A stretch of 64,000 bases of DNA from Zarea fungicola (Eukaryota > Ascomycota > Sordariomycetes > Hypocreales > Cordycipitaceae). The stretch's first letter is position 1; each line of letters starts with the position of its first letter. Positions 34,446-46,049 of the stretch are shown in pieces. The translations under genes and the position numbers were made by a program. Where the stretch lies: the NCBI GenBank assembly GCA_900169235.1, contig FWCC01000238.1:248001-312000 (forward strand), read 5' to 3'. Under the pieces are notes generated by a model. The model was given only the letters and a program-made list of their open reading frames with translations. It made no database searches and was not told where the DNA came from.

Positions 34446-35630
34446 CGGTGCTGCCTCTGGTGGCTAGCCCTGCCAGCAATATCGTGCCGCGTGCGTGCTG
34501 GAGAATGAGATGCGTGCTGGCTGCGTGGCCCGTGGGTGGCACTGGTGGGTGCGTCCAGCGGCGGCCCCAGCAATTATGTGCGCGTATTCGGCAGAGGTTG
34601 CCCTGATTGACGCCACGATGAAAAAGGAGCTGACTGATTTATTGCCATTCTGGCAACAATTCCAAATACTGGTTACACTTTCTGCTGACACATCTGATGC
34701 AGTCGCAGTGCCAGGGCCGGCACACCAAACTGGGACACATCTACACAAGCATCACGAACGTTGTAACAGCGACAGATAGATGACCATACGAATACGGAAA
34801 GTGACGAAGCTGCATACATGAAACAGGATAAAGGATATCGGCGGGATGCCCGGGACTTTTCACTTTGGATGAGATTGAATTCTTGGCAGCAGCGGATCAG
34901 TAGAGCTACGTTACGAGCCACGGAGTATATATATACAAATGCTGTACTACTGGTAGTACTGGGTACAGAGTCATGCCAGGGGAAGCCGGGCTACAAGAGG
35001 ATTTTCCCTGTGCTGATCGTTGTAGACCAAAATAGAAAAAGTGAATCGTGCAGGTACCAGTATATTAATGTGTGTTTGGTCGGATAATAGTAGCGCTGCT
35101 GTCCTTGCGCCAACTGCCGCTGCGAATAACGGTCGCCCCAGCGCTATGTTCTGGTTAGTAGTTGATGAGGCTATTTATTGTACGGAGTGCTGCCAGTAAC
35201 GTGCAGTACTAGGTAGGTACGTGCAACTAACTTGGTAAGTAATTAAGCAGTCTAGTAATGAACAAGGTGCCTACCAGGTGGTGTGTGTACCTCGTAACAC
35301 TCGCGTCGTCGCCCACACCTGCGCAATCTCCAAGTTATCCTCTCTCCCGGCAGCATCTCCATGACCATCCCCGGGACAGTTGAACTCCACCAGCGGAGAA
35401 GCCGTAAACCCACCTATTAATCCAGCCAGTTTACCAGTGCCAACGATGGTCCGTTTGGCACGGATATAGTTTAGGCACAAAAATATGCGTGTATAGGTGG
35501 CTCCCCAGCTGCAACCTTTGCTCGTACTAGCATGTAGCCTTGGGATCCACTGCGCGTGGCATGTTCAGTAGAGTAGACCGCCGCAATGCCCATACGATGG
35601 TGGTGGCACCCATCTGCTCCCTGGCTGGCT

Positions 35631-35662
35631 GGGGCTGGAGGGCTGGAGGGAGGGCTGGAGGG
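35631..35662 (+). other. G-quadruplex-capable G-tract array
   Basis: One G4 and four G3 runs separated by loops CTGGA, CTGGA, A and CTGGA satisfy the G3+N1-7 quadruplex rule on the plus strand. It lies about 700 bp upstream of the Zn2Cys6 factor ATG. Structure formation is inferred. Confidence 0.6.
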
Positions 35663-36361
35663 TTGGTGGACGGACTGTACGGGCCCCCCAAAACTGTCAC
35701 AAATTTGGCCATCCTGTCCAAGTTGCAAGCTCCGAACCAACCAGTCAACCCCCCCAAAGGCGCCCCTCCTCTCCTCCCAACAACAGTGATGAGCAGGCGC
35801 AGTAGCCCCAGAGCCTCCAAGTGAGGCAAGGTGTGCGCTGCTCCACCGACAACCGACATCCCCCGCCGACGGACCTCTTGCCGGCCAGTCATGAGGCCCT
35901 AAAAAAAGTCGTCCCAAAGGCCCCTTCCAATTGCTTGCCGGTTTCCTGCACCTGCCTGCGACTGCCTAGCACTTGCTGTATTCTACTGGTAATGTCGTTA
36001 AACCCCCCACTGAACCAAACCATAGCAGTTGGCCTGCTCCGCTCCATCTCTTCAAGAAGTAACCGTCCGCCAAAAACGTTCACGCCGCGGCTCTGGCTCT
36101 TTTTTTCCCCTACACCATCATTCTAAACCTCGAAACCGTTACTCTCCCTCATTTCCTAACCACCAGGCATTTTTATTTTATTTCCGCCAGTTGAATTTTT
36201 GTCCTCCTTCCCTCCGTCGTGTCTGGGGCACGCACCCGGCCTGCCTTCCACCACCACGCGGACCCCATCTGGCGACTCCATCTCCGCTGCCGTTCGGCGT
36301 TTCACGGTTTCGCCACTATTCATCTACCATTTCCGACACCTAGCTCCCGATCCCTTTCAGA

Positions 36362-39116
36362 ATGGAAGGCTCTGCGGATAATACAAATGCCAATGGCAGC
36401 CCTATGGAAGACCGAGCGAGCAATGACAACGTAGCCGACAATGCACACGACAATGTTCCAGACAACTCCGCCGTCCCCAAACCCAAGCGACTGGCCTGCA
36501 TGATTTGCAGGAAGCGCAAGCTCAAATGCGACGGCTTGAGGCCCAGCTGCAGTACCTGTTCCCGTCTCGGCCACTCATGCGCCTATGATGAGCAGCGACG
36601 AAAGAGCGGCCCCAAGCGCGGCTATGTCAAGGCCCTCGAAGAGCGACTTAGTGCGTCTGGCTGTGCTTCGTGTCGCCTCCTTCATACTAACACTGCCTAG
36701 AACAAGTCGAGACTCTTTTGAAAACACAGGACCCGTCACAGCCGTCACAGACACCGTCTAAGCCAGCAAATGCCCCTCCCGCAGCACCCGCGGCTGGCAT
36801 ACCTGTAGACCCGGAAGCCGACCGTTGGAACTATACAGCCGAGTCACCACGCCCGGTGCCTGCCGAGGATTTCAATTTCAACTCCAACATGGGCATGCCT
36901 ATCAATAACGATGGCACCAACTTCAGCTGGGAAATGATTGGCCTGGGTCTAGAGGAACCACTGCCAGCCCAAGAAACTATTGATGAGTTGCATCAAATCT
37001 ACTTTGAAAAAGTCCATGCTTCAATACCTATGATTCACCGTTACCGCTATCTTGCCGCCATGAATCTGTAAGTCTTTGAACTCCGTCCAAGTCCCCCCGC
37101 CGTATGCCAACCCTTCCTTCGTCATTTAGGGCCCCCAATCAACGACCACCTGTCTGCCTCAGATATGCCATGTGGACCATGGCATGCTCCATTACAGCCA
37201 AGTACTCGGATCTTAAGCACCTCTTTTATGCACGTGCACGCAAGTATGTTGAAGGTGACTATGTTAAAGGCTTTGGCGAGCACATGATTTCAGTGGCGCA
37301 CTGCCAGACACATATCCTGTTGGCATGCTATGAGATGAAGATGATGTACTTTCCCCGTGCTTGGATCAACACTGGTTCTGCGGTTCGCTTAGCGCAAATG
37401 TGAGTATTTCTGACATGGCTGTCGCAAAACAGTACTGAGCAACTATAGGATCGGACTGCACCGACTAGATGGCGCTGGCTTGGATGTTAAGCAGTGTTTA
37501 CCCCCACCTAAAGACTGGACTGAACGTGAAGAGAGAAGACGAACCTTCTGGATGGCATTCTGTGAAGATCGATATGCAAGCATTGGCACTGGTTGGCCCA
37601 TGACGATTGATGAGCGCGACATTCTCACTAAGCTGCCTGCATCTGAAGAGGCCTTTGAGATGAGCCGGCCAGAGCAAACGCTAACGCTTGACGAGTGCAC
37701 AAGTCCAGCTGGTGCTGCCAAGCTGTCAGCATTTGGTGGTATTGTATTATTGGCCGCACTTTTCGGACGTAACCTGGTACATCTACACAGACCAGACGCT
37801 GACGAGCAGGATGGAGATGTCAACGGGGCGTTCTGGAAGCGTCATCGCGAAATGGACAACATTCTCCTCAATACCTCGCTCTGCTTACCATCCAATCTCA
37901 AACTGCCAGCTGGATTATCAAACCCCAACGTTGTCTTTATGAACATGTCTATTCATACATCTACAATCTGTCTGCACCAAGCCGCCATTTTTAAAGCGGA
38001 GACTCACAAACTGCCTGCCTCTCTCAGCTCTGAGAGCAAGGTACGCTGTATAACAGCCGCGAATGAAATTGCAAGCGTTATGCGAACCATCTCACACATG
38101 GACCTATCAGCTGTAAGTCTGCCGTTTCCTTTTTCGTCTTCAACGCTAATTGGTTAGATGAATCCCTTCATTTCATTTACTCTCTATGTGGCTGCCCGTG
38201 TATTCGTCCAGTATCTCAAGAGCCGTCCAGACGACGACGCCACCGCAGACTCACTTCGCTTCCTACTATCTGCCATGAATGCGCTCAAGAAGCGCAACCC
38301 GCTCACGGAATCGTTTCTTGTTCAGCTTGATGTTGATTTCGAGGCGCTTGCATCAAGGATACCAAAGCTCAAGAACGCCTTCCCACGAGGCGGTGAAAGT
38401 GTAAGCAGAACAGCCTAGTACCAAAGTCCTTCGCCTGCTAATTTTTCTAGCCGGAACTAAATACGCACGAATCACCCAAAGTGCTGTGCGAGGACCCCGA
38501 AAACGTCAAGGGTATATTTTCATACCGGCACTGTAACTACGAGGGCGACGATGGCAAGCCACAACCAGTTTCAGAACCATCAGGCATGGGCCTTCCCGGC
38601 ACCGCAGCATTTGGAGCGCAGGCTTGGCTATCAGTAGACCAGCAAATGCCAATTCTGACACCAAACTCGGGCAGCATGTACGATAAAACCGGCAATGGAA
38701 GCGGCCACATTTCGAGCTTCGGCGACCCGAATGGTGACAGCACAGGGTCGCCAGAGGGTCAGTCAAACGGGCCGACTCCAAACTCGAGCAGTGGATCAGA
38801 TGGGCGGATGCCAAAGCAGATGAACGGGACAAATGGGCAAATATACGGATCTGGAACGTCGCCGCCGATGCTGAGCAATGGAGCGCATGCAGGCTTCTTC
38901 AGCGCAGCACAAGCCCCATACCAGATGCAGCAACAGCAAATGGGAGGACAGTCAATACCTTATGGCATGTCCAATGGCTGGGATAACGTGGCGGCGGCAC
39001 AGCAGGCTGCCAACATACAAAACGAGGGAGTCTTGCGCGCTCTGATGAATATGGGCCCTATGGAAGCCATGGATCTATCTTCATGGGACACGGGGAATGA
39101 GCCAATGCGAGGATAG
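36362..39116 (+). CDS. Zn(II)2Cys6 (Gal4-type) fungal transcription factor
   Basis: Nuclear DNA-binding regulator. Six exons: 36362-36650, 36701-37067, 37130-37399, 37449-38112, 38158-38400 and 38451-39116 (832 residues). The binuclear zinc cluster starts at about residue 45 (CMICRKRKLKCDG, then CSTCSRLGHSCAY), with a basic linker SGPKRGYVKALEERL and a short coiled-coil (KQVETLLKTQ) reached across intron 1. The middle-homology (fungal_trans) domain spans roughly residues 190-450 (IYFEKVHASIPMIHRYRY, INTGSAVRLAQMIGLHR, EERRRTFWMAFCEDRY). The last ~200 residues are Asn/Gly/Ser/Gln-rich, a probable activation region. The layout and linker resemble the CLR-1/ClrA type of cellulose-response activators, but I cannot confirm this without a search, so the target pathway is open. 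A long pyrimidine-rich leader precedes it. Confidence 0.88.
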
Positions 39117-39630
39117 CATGCGTAATACTGTGGCTCACAAGGCGATTTATGTATATTGATGACATGTTTGATGATTACGACGGGTTCGGGTGGCGTTTGG
39201 TTTTTCTTTTCTTTTTGGTTCTCTGGCTTGTATTATATGCAAAATCTACTCTTACAGGATGTTTGATGTTTTTATTCTGGAAGGACATACAGAAACTAAT
39301 ATTATCGAGTACATGAAACTTGTTCTGCATGGAGACTACGAGCGTAAGAAGTGGATGATAAGATCGATGCAACAACATCGCAGGTATATTTTTAGCTGTC
39401 GTCAATCTCCATGCGAAGTGGTCCGTGCGCGCATCGCTCTTTTTGCTTCTCAGTGCCACCCGTGCCCACTTCCGACGCGGCGTGCATCCCAACCCTCTCC
39501 CCTTCTAAAAGCAGCAAGCAGCAAGCATGCCCCAGCATCAAAACGGTCGGCGTCGTCTTATATACGAGGCCCCCAACTGAAGCGAAAGATCATTAGGTTT
39601 TATTGCGCCTCTCCCTTCGTGACATTTATA
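39117..39630. other. Intergenic: Zn2Cys6 factor 3' region and GST-fusion promoter
   Basis: 514 bp between tandem plus-strand genes. The frame of the downstream gene stays open across much of it (from 39190), but the conserved protein starts at ATG 39631, so this is treated as 3' UTR plus promoter/leader. Confidence 0.5.
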
Positions 39631-41764
39631 ATGTCATCAGAGTCGTTTTCTAGAGGTAGCCAGCCGCCGCTTCCGCCGGGGCAGCCGCTTCAACAACAGC
39701 CGTTTCAGGTCAATACGATGGATCTGGGCATGGGGGGATACCCATCGGCCGCTGTTGCCGCAGCAGCTGTTATGGGAGTCGAGGCGTATCCCTCAGTGGG
39801 GAGTGTATTTGGGAGATTGGATTATCCGCCGCAAGTGGCAGTGAATCGACGGACGCAGAAACGGCAACGCCAACAACAGAGCAATGAGGACGGCGGCGAT
39901 GGTGACGTGAGTGCAGCATCGCAAGATCCAATGGAACCAGCGGCGGAGAATCAAAAGCAGCAGCAGAATCTGGGTCAATTTGGCATCCTGGCGCCGACGC
40001 CAATACCCGTGTCACAACAGCAAAATGTTGCTCAGGCTGGCATGGGTGTTTCTGGCAAAACAGGGAGCAAGATTGTAGTTGATCCGCCTGATTTGGATGC
40101 ATGGCGTGAAAAGTTGTTTAATGTCGATGAAATGATTGTTCTCACACAAGAGCAGTGAGTTTTTCCTTCCTTTCCTTCCCTCCATTTCTTTGCAGCTTAG
40201 ATATACCTATCTGTCATAAAAAGCTGCGAAGAGACGGAGGCTCAGCATTCAACTAATAGAATCTGCTCTAAAAATATCAGATATGAAACGTATTTCCCCC
40301 ACGTAGACAACGTCTACTCCCACAGATCAACCCAAAAATACAAACGCAAGCCGTTCATCTCACACTACTGGGACTGCCGTATGAAAGGTCGCCCGCCCGG
40401 TACACCGAAAACTGAAGATCCCAACAAGAAGCGTCGTCGCCGCAGCGCGAGGGAGCGTGATCTCTGCGACGTCAAGATCAAAATTACGGAATACTTTCGC
40501 AGCCCCGGCCACCCGTTTCAACTGGACAATAACGGCAATGGCACAGCCAATGGCGACGCTTCTTTTTCTACTGCTTCTGCTTCATCTTCGGCAGCGGCCA
40601 TGGCAGCACGGTACCAAAGCCTGCAGCAACCCTTTTGGACGATTCAGCGTGTCAATGGCAACGGAGGCAACGGCAAGAGCGATGGTGTCGCGGGCCCTCA
40701 TAAGCACACCCTGGCCAAGAGCGACGAAATTAAAAAGAGCAGTGTCCAGCGGCACGTGGCGGCGCGGGACCGGGAGAAGAAGAAGACGCAGGTCCCGCCG
40801 CGCAGGGCGAGCGGCGCGGCGGCAGCGACAGTGCGGAAACATGCGCGGGAGCACGAGATGAAATTGTACGCGACGTGCTACTGTCCGTTTTCGCAGAGGG
40901 TGTGGATAGCGCTCGAGGCCAAGGGGTTGGGGTACCAATATTATGAGACGGAGCCGAATCGGACGCGGCCGTTGGCCACGGCGGCTGGCACGGCGGCGCG
41001 GGTTGATCAAGGCAATGCGACGGAGGGAAAGGTGCCGGTGATTCGGCAGGGGGAGTGGACGTGTGCCGAGTCGGCTGTGATTTTGGAATATGTAAGTTGT
41101 TTATTATTGTTATTTTTGCGCAAGGTTGATACTCCTTGTCATCTGTCTTGCTCTTTTTTTCGTCGTTTATTTTTTGTTGCTTCTCTTGGTTAATATATTT
41201 TACAGCTTGAAGATTTGGATTCACGAGTCCCGTTACTCCCACCCGATCCACAGCTCAAAGCTACATGCCGCTTTTGGATTAATCATGTTCGTATTTCACT
41301 TTCACGCCCCCTTCTCGCCGGCTTTCTGCCCCCTTCCCGAGCAGTATCACTTAAATAAAAGGGAAAAGAGTCGAAGCTAATACATGGAAACACAGATTAA
41401 TACAAGCTTTGTCCCCACCTTCTATACACTCCTCCAGAACACAGACCTCGCCAAGCAGGCCACCTACATAACGGAACTGCAGAAACACCTCGATACGCTA
41501 GTCCAAGCTGCTGATACCCAGGGACCGTATTTCCTTGGCGCCACGTTTAGCCTTGTTGACGTGCACCTTGCGCCGTTTGCACTACGCCTGCGTACCGTGT
41601 TGCATGCAAGACGGGGCCTGTGGCCGGCCGAGGTCTCAGAGGCTGGGTCGCGATGGGCCATCTGGCTCGATGCATTGACGCAGAATACGCATACCAAGGC
41701 GACGACGAGCTTGGATGATTTGTATGTCGAGACTGCGGATACTCTTATGAACTGTCCGCTATAG
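39631..41764 (+). CDS. Fusion protein: basic AT-hook-like N-terminal region plus omega-like glutathione S-transferase
   Basis: Exons 39631-40154, 40281-41091, 41206-41286 and 41396-41764 give 594 residues, far longer than a normal GST (~220-250). Residues 1-175 are Gln/Pro/Ala-rich. Residues ~176-250 form a compact basic block (YFPHVDNVYSHRSTQKYKRK, HYWDCRMKGRPPGTPK, then KKRRRRSARERDLCDVKIKI) with an AT-hook-like GRP core and an evident nuclear localisation signal. From about residue 345 a GST follows: KLYATCYCPFSQRVWIALEAKG (thioredoxin fold, here split by mention: CPFS active-site motif as in omega class), KVPVIRQGEW (cis-Pro), ESAVILEYLEDL, the helical domain CRFWINHIN and YFLGATFSLVDVHLAP. 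The exon 3 donor is GTTCGT, unusual but required by frame. Splicing links both halves without a stop. Nuclear redox or DNA-associated function is inference only. Confidence 0.82.
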
Positions 41765-41982
41765 TTGATATTCATATATACGAAATCTACTCGGAAGTAT
41801 AACACGGATGTGTCTTGCATCTTTTTGCGCATCAGTTCCATCCGCAGTTGAGCAAATGTATAAATATAAAAGCAGCAGATTGGGTATTATTTAGTTGCTA
41901 TGAAAAAAAACATGCCAAATCGTTTCGTCCTGTGGATCGACTATGCTTGCTCGAAAAGAATAAACGTGAATTAGTGGATGAG
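41765..41982. other. Short convergent spacer
   Basis: 218 bp between the stops of the GST fusion and the MFS transporter. A/T-rich 3' UTR material only. Confidence 0.5.
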
Positions 41983-44122
41983 TTACCCCTGGGACATGAT
42001 CCTCGTTCTTTGCACGACCCGCCGACTTCGCAACTCGGCCCATCGTTCCCTGAATGTGACGATCTCACCAGCCTGTTTCGCCCTCTCTCTTCCCTCGCCC
42101 AGCTCCTCCAGGTCCTTAGTCTCCAGGAACCGCTTTTCGCCATCGCCGGTTGGCTCCACGACATAGCGCTGGGAGTCGGGCAGGTAGGCCCATGAGAAGA
42201 AGGCGCCTACGACGGCCACGGAACCAAACAGGAGAAAGATGAGACCCTGGCGTGTATGGCTCTTATAGGCCTTGTTTATGCCGTATACGACAAGTACGGC
42301 AACAATGCTGCCAAGCTTCCCCGCGGCGGCCGATATTCCATGACAGGTGCAGCGGTAGCATGTTGGGAAGATCTCAGCAGGGATGATGAATGTAAGTGTG
42401 TTGGCACCTGTTCGGGTCAGTCAGTTTGCGTCGAGCTAAATAGTCCACAGCTTGAGATGTGTGCTTACCAAAGTTAAACATAAAGTGACAAATCGCCACA
42501 AAAACGACTGTGGTTGCCGCAGCGTTCCCTCGATGAACTCCATAGTAGACACCTCCGGTTATGACAAACAAAATAGCCAAGATGACAAAGGAGGCAGTGA
42601 GCCACTGCCGTCTGGGAATACGATTCGCGAACAGAATGAAGCACACGCTGCCAGATATCGAGGCCAACGATACAGTGAGCAAGTACTGCTTAGTTTGCTC
42701 TATCAATACGTCGTAAATAGTATTGCATGGATGTGTCGAATCCGTCTGCCACGTTGGCAGTCCTGTTTTTACCCACCCGGGCACCGTGGACGTACCGCCG
42801 GCAAGGCTTGAGTTCCAGCACTCCAAGCTCGAGTTGATGGGCGTCGGGGGCGTCGTAGCCCACATGTCGGAAAGTGTGCCCTTATTGTCAAGTGAAAGCC
42901 CGTAGAAGCTCACATCTAGGAAAAACCATGTTGCTGCCGTGCCAAGTAGATACACCCAGTTCCTGTCGCGGATAAAGTAGTTGTGCAGATCTTCTCGGGA
43001 AAACTGAACCGGCATAGGTCGAGGCGAAGGCTCTTGGTGGAGATTTCCATTTGTGCTCTGCATCGGGAATGAGTTCTGCTGGTGCATCGCTGTTGGGTTG
43101 GCCGGCGTGCCATACACTCTCTGCGTATTCATAATGGCGACGGCTGGTTTGTTGCGGACTTCGAGACTGTACATGCCGCAGTCGAACAAGAAGAAACGGA
43201 AGATGATGGCAAGGAGCGCGGGGATGGCGCCGGATCCAATAACAATACGCCAAATACCATCTACAGCCCTACGGCATTCTTCCTCATGCAGGGTATCTAA
43301 GCCACAGCGAAGGTCCCTGAGTTTTTTGCTGTCCTCGAAGCCAAGAAGCACCCACAAGCCAACGAGCTGCGCCAGAGCTTGTCCAACAGGCTGCATCAAG
43401 AATACACTCCCAAGCATGGTCCCCCTTGACTGTGTACTAGACCATTCCGACGTGATTACTGCGCTGAGGGGATATTCGGCCCCGATTCCTGGATTTGTCA
43501 GCGGTGTCCCCTACGATCAAAGCGCTACAGGGACTCAAGCCTTGGCCTTACCGATGCCCATAACAAAGCGCCACCAGATAAATAGGCCCAGAAACGACAT
43601 GTCGTTGTATCCATGGCTACTGGTGGCTACGCCAATAGTCGAGACAATGACGAGCACCAGCTCTATCCCGTAAAGTCGAGTACGTCCATAGTAGTCGGCG
43701 AGAAAGCCAAATGTAAGCTGGCCAATGACGGAGCCAAGAAGTGTGAATAGATTGATAAGAAGACCGGGCCACTCGTGACCTTGGGGGTAGTATACAAAGG
43801 CAATGGATGCAAGAATGACGTTTGTGGAAAACAGGTTGTATCTGCTCAGGTTAGCTTCGTCGCTCGCCGGTGAGGATGGGTAAGAGTTGGGGCGCACGAG
43901 TCAGTTAGGAAGCCAGAGGCCGCGACGCCCCAAATGCGAAAATTCCAAGAGTTCAGGTCCAATTCATATCGTAGTTGATGGCGATCCTGCAAGATTAGCG
44001 ATGTCTGCGCATATATCAGGTTACACCCGGGCACATACCTGCACATCCTGGGCGGGTAAAGCCGAGCTATCTGCGCCGAGAAACCCGCGGTTTCTGGGTC
44101 CAAGGGACGACCCGAACGGCAT
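41983..44122 (-). CDS. MFS transporter of the phosphate:H+ symporter (PHO84-like) family
   Basis: Plasma-membrane major facilitator protein, predicted to import inorganic phosphate or a related anion/phosphodiester with protons. Five exons: 44122-44039, 43986-43898, 43841-43552, 43488-42469 and 42407-41983 (635 residues). Reconstructed text is continuous: [53 protein letters not shown], the loop motif [14 protein letters not shown] (GxLaDrxGRr), then [18 protein letters not shown], the PHO84-family hallmark, joined across intron 3. A long polar central loop (about residues 255-310) and an external loop rich in Ser/Thr follow. The second half includes [18 protein letters not shown]. The C terminus is charged and cytosolic. 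Twelve membrane spans are expected. The exact substrate (Pi versus glycerophosphodiester) is not determinable. Confidence 0.88.
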
Positions 44123-46049
44123 CGTCACCGTAGAGCGTAAAGGTATAGTTTACCAAGAGGCATTAGGAGCGGCGAAGCATGTAGATGTAGTAGTGCGGAG
44201 GTATTTGAGAAAGTGGTTGCTTCAAGGTCGTCGCTAAATTTCAGTGCACTGCGCCAAGCTTTTGCAATTACCACCGCCCGTTGGTCCCCTATAGATGATG
44301 GCTGAGCGCACACCACCGACCTCAGTAACCGGACGGGGCGGATGGGTCAAGGACGTTTGGTCTAGTAGATGGCGTATGGGTAGAGGGCCGAGTACATAAA
44401 TTCGCCTCGCATGACGTGACAAGAATTACAGTATCGAGAGTTATTATCCATCTGACTGCTGAGAGCTCAGGAGACATGACTTGTAGAGAGGGCCGGATGC
44501 ACCGACAATCAATAGTATGCAGCCGGATAGGCAAGGCGCCCCCTGCTGGTGGGGACAGCTGGAAATAGGCTGAGAGCTGGAGGGCTGGTTGGGCAGTGAG
44601 GCGAAAGAGCTAGCCCGCGCAGAATCGGGTGACAGAGACGGATCCCGGACATTCAATTCGCATTACCACACCTGGTTGCCGGCAAACTGTGGCTATAAAA
44701 CGTGATAGTTGTGCGGGTTTTGTCTGGACATGCTGAGACGGTGGAGCTTGCGTGGCGCTTTTTAATGTAGTGGTGAAGGCAAATCTCTGGCGGACTTGTT
44801 GTGGTTCGGTTGTCCGATAGGCCGTAGAGCGAGGTGGAAGTGAAGACGAGGCGAAAGCATTCGCTATTTCTCTGGGGAGGCGATGTAATTGCTAGTCAGC
44901 ATCGCACGGAATACAAGCAGTGTAGTGGCAGCAGGATCTTTTACGAGATGTGGAAGGTTAGTAGTTTCTGTTGCTGCAGTAGTTGTTCCTAAGGAAGGCG
45001 GGGTACCGAAGTTGATAGCGGCAGGTACTCCGTACTCCGGAGGAAGGTACTACCTAATACGTCCTGCGTACCTCGGAAGTACAGTAATAAGTCGGCCTGG
45101 TAGGTTCGGAAGAAACGGCCGGTGGGTGACAGTGTAAAGTGCCTGCGCCGATAGAGACAACAACCATGATTGTTTGCTTGTGTACTCTACTATTCTTCTT
45201 CAATACTTTAACATCGATCCTCGTTCATGCATCAACATGACCCCTGGCTCATCACTCTCACCATACATAATCTGGATGCACGCTGTAAATATTATTCTTC
45301 AGCCAATCCTTCAGCCATGGCCCACACGCCCTTGCCCATCCCCCACCATCAACGGCGCCGCAACAGCGCTCTCACAGCCCATCACAGGCCGCGCTCAACC
45401 CCCGTGCCCGCCGCTACTCTAGCTAGTGGAACGGCTCTTGTCCGCCCAAATAGACCGGCTTCTGCCTCCACCTCCAACGACTCTAGCACGCTCTCGACGT
45501 CTACGCTGGAGGCTTCCGCGCGCTGTGTCGACTGCATTGGCTAAAATGTCGCGGCATACCACGGACTTGGGTAGCAAGCCGCTCCCGTAAAAAAAAGTCC
45601 ACTGCTTGCATTTGCCCACAGTTGCTACCTTGGTGAAGGAAAGCTCTCCAAAGCAAATTGCCAGGGAACCTACCCCATACCGACTCCGTTTGGGTAGGTA
45701 GCATCCAGCGCCGCCGTTGAGCCAGCACGCTACATGATCGAGAGCCCATCCATCGCTTCTTCGGTTCGCGTGGACCTCTGCGCTCGCCAGGGTCCCTCAT
45801 CGGAAAAGCTTGACACGACCAACGCTGGCAAACCCGCAAGAATTTTAGCCCGTATAAAGTTCATTTATCCCATCTGCTACCAGCAGAAACCATCGCCACG
45901 TCGCCACATAACCTCATCGCATCAACGCACCAACCCTCTACTCCCTGCCGGCGTCAGATTGCGCCTCGGTAACCAGTTTGGTATGCCCAGGTTCCCCTCC
46001 CCCACAGCCGACCTAACCTGATCGTCGCACCTCCAGCTGCTCCTGCAGC
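44123..46049. promoter_or_regulatory. Divergent intergenic region, MFS transporter / unknown gene
   Basis: 1.93 kb with no supported gene. It holds a TACTCCGTACTCC element (45026-45038) in a local palindromic context, and a C/A-rich, pyrimidine-biased stretch from about 45200 to 46040 that probably forms the leader of the next gene. Open frames of 80-110 codons lack family resemblance. Confidence 0.5.

Larger units (their letters stand above)
31874..36361. promoter_or_regulatory. 4.5-kb gene-free divergent region between GT32 and Zn2Cys6 factor
   Basis: No open frame here has family resemblance or plausible splice continuity. Contents seen: a hydrophobic unassigned coding-like run at 31874-31924 (likely GT32), several TACTCCGTA-type elements (32086-32094 variant, 34112-34120, 34919-34927 variant, 35181-35189 variant), a poly-G tract with NN (34408-34445), a G-quadruplex-capable tract (35631-35662), and a strongly pyrimidine-rich stretch from about 35680 to 36360 that looks like the leader of the transcription-factor mRNA. 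It may hold non-coding transcripts, but the sequence alone cannot show that. Confidence 0.5.

Noticed and set aside
45174..45544. Overlapping short frames upstream of the unknown gene
   Set aside because: C/A-rich leader-like composition; no conserved motif and no matching splice sites linking them to 46050.
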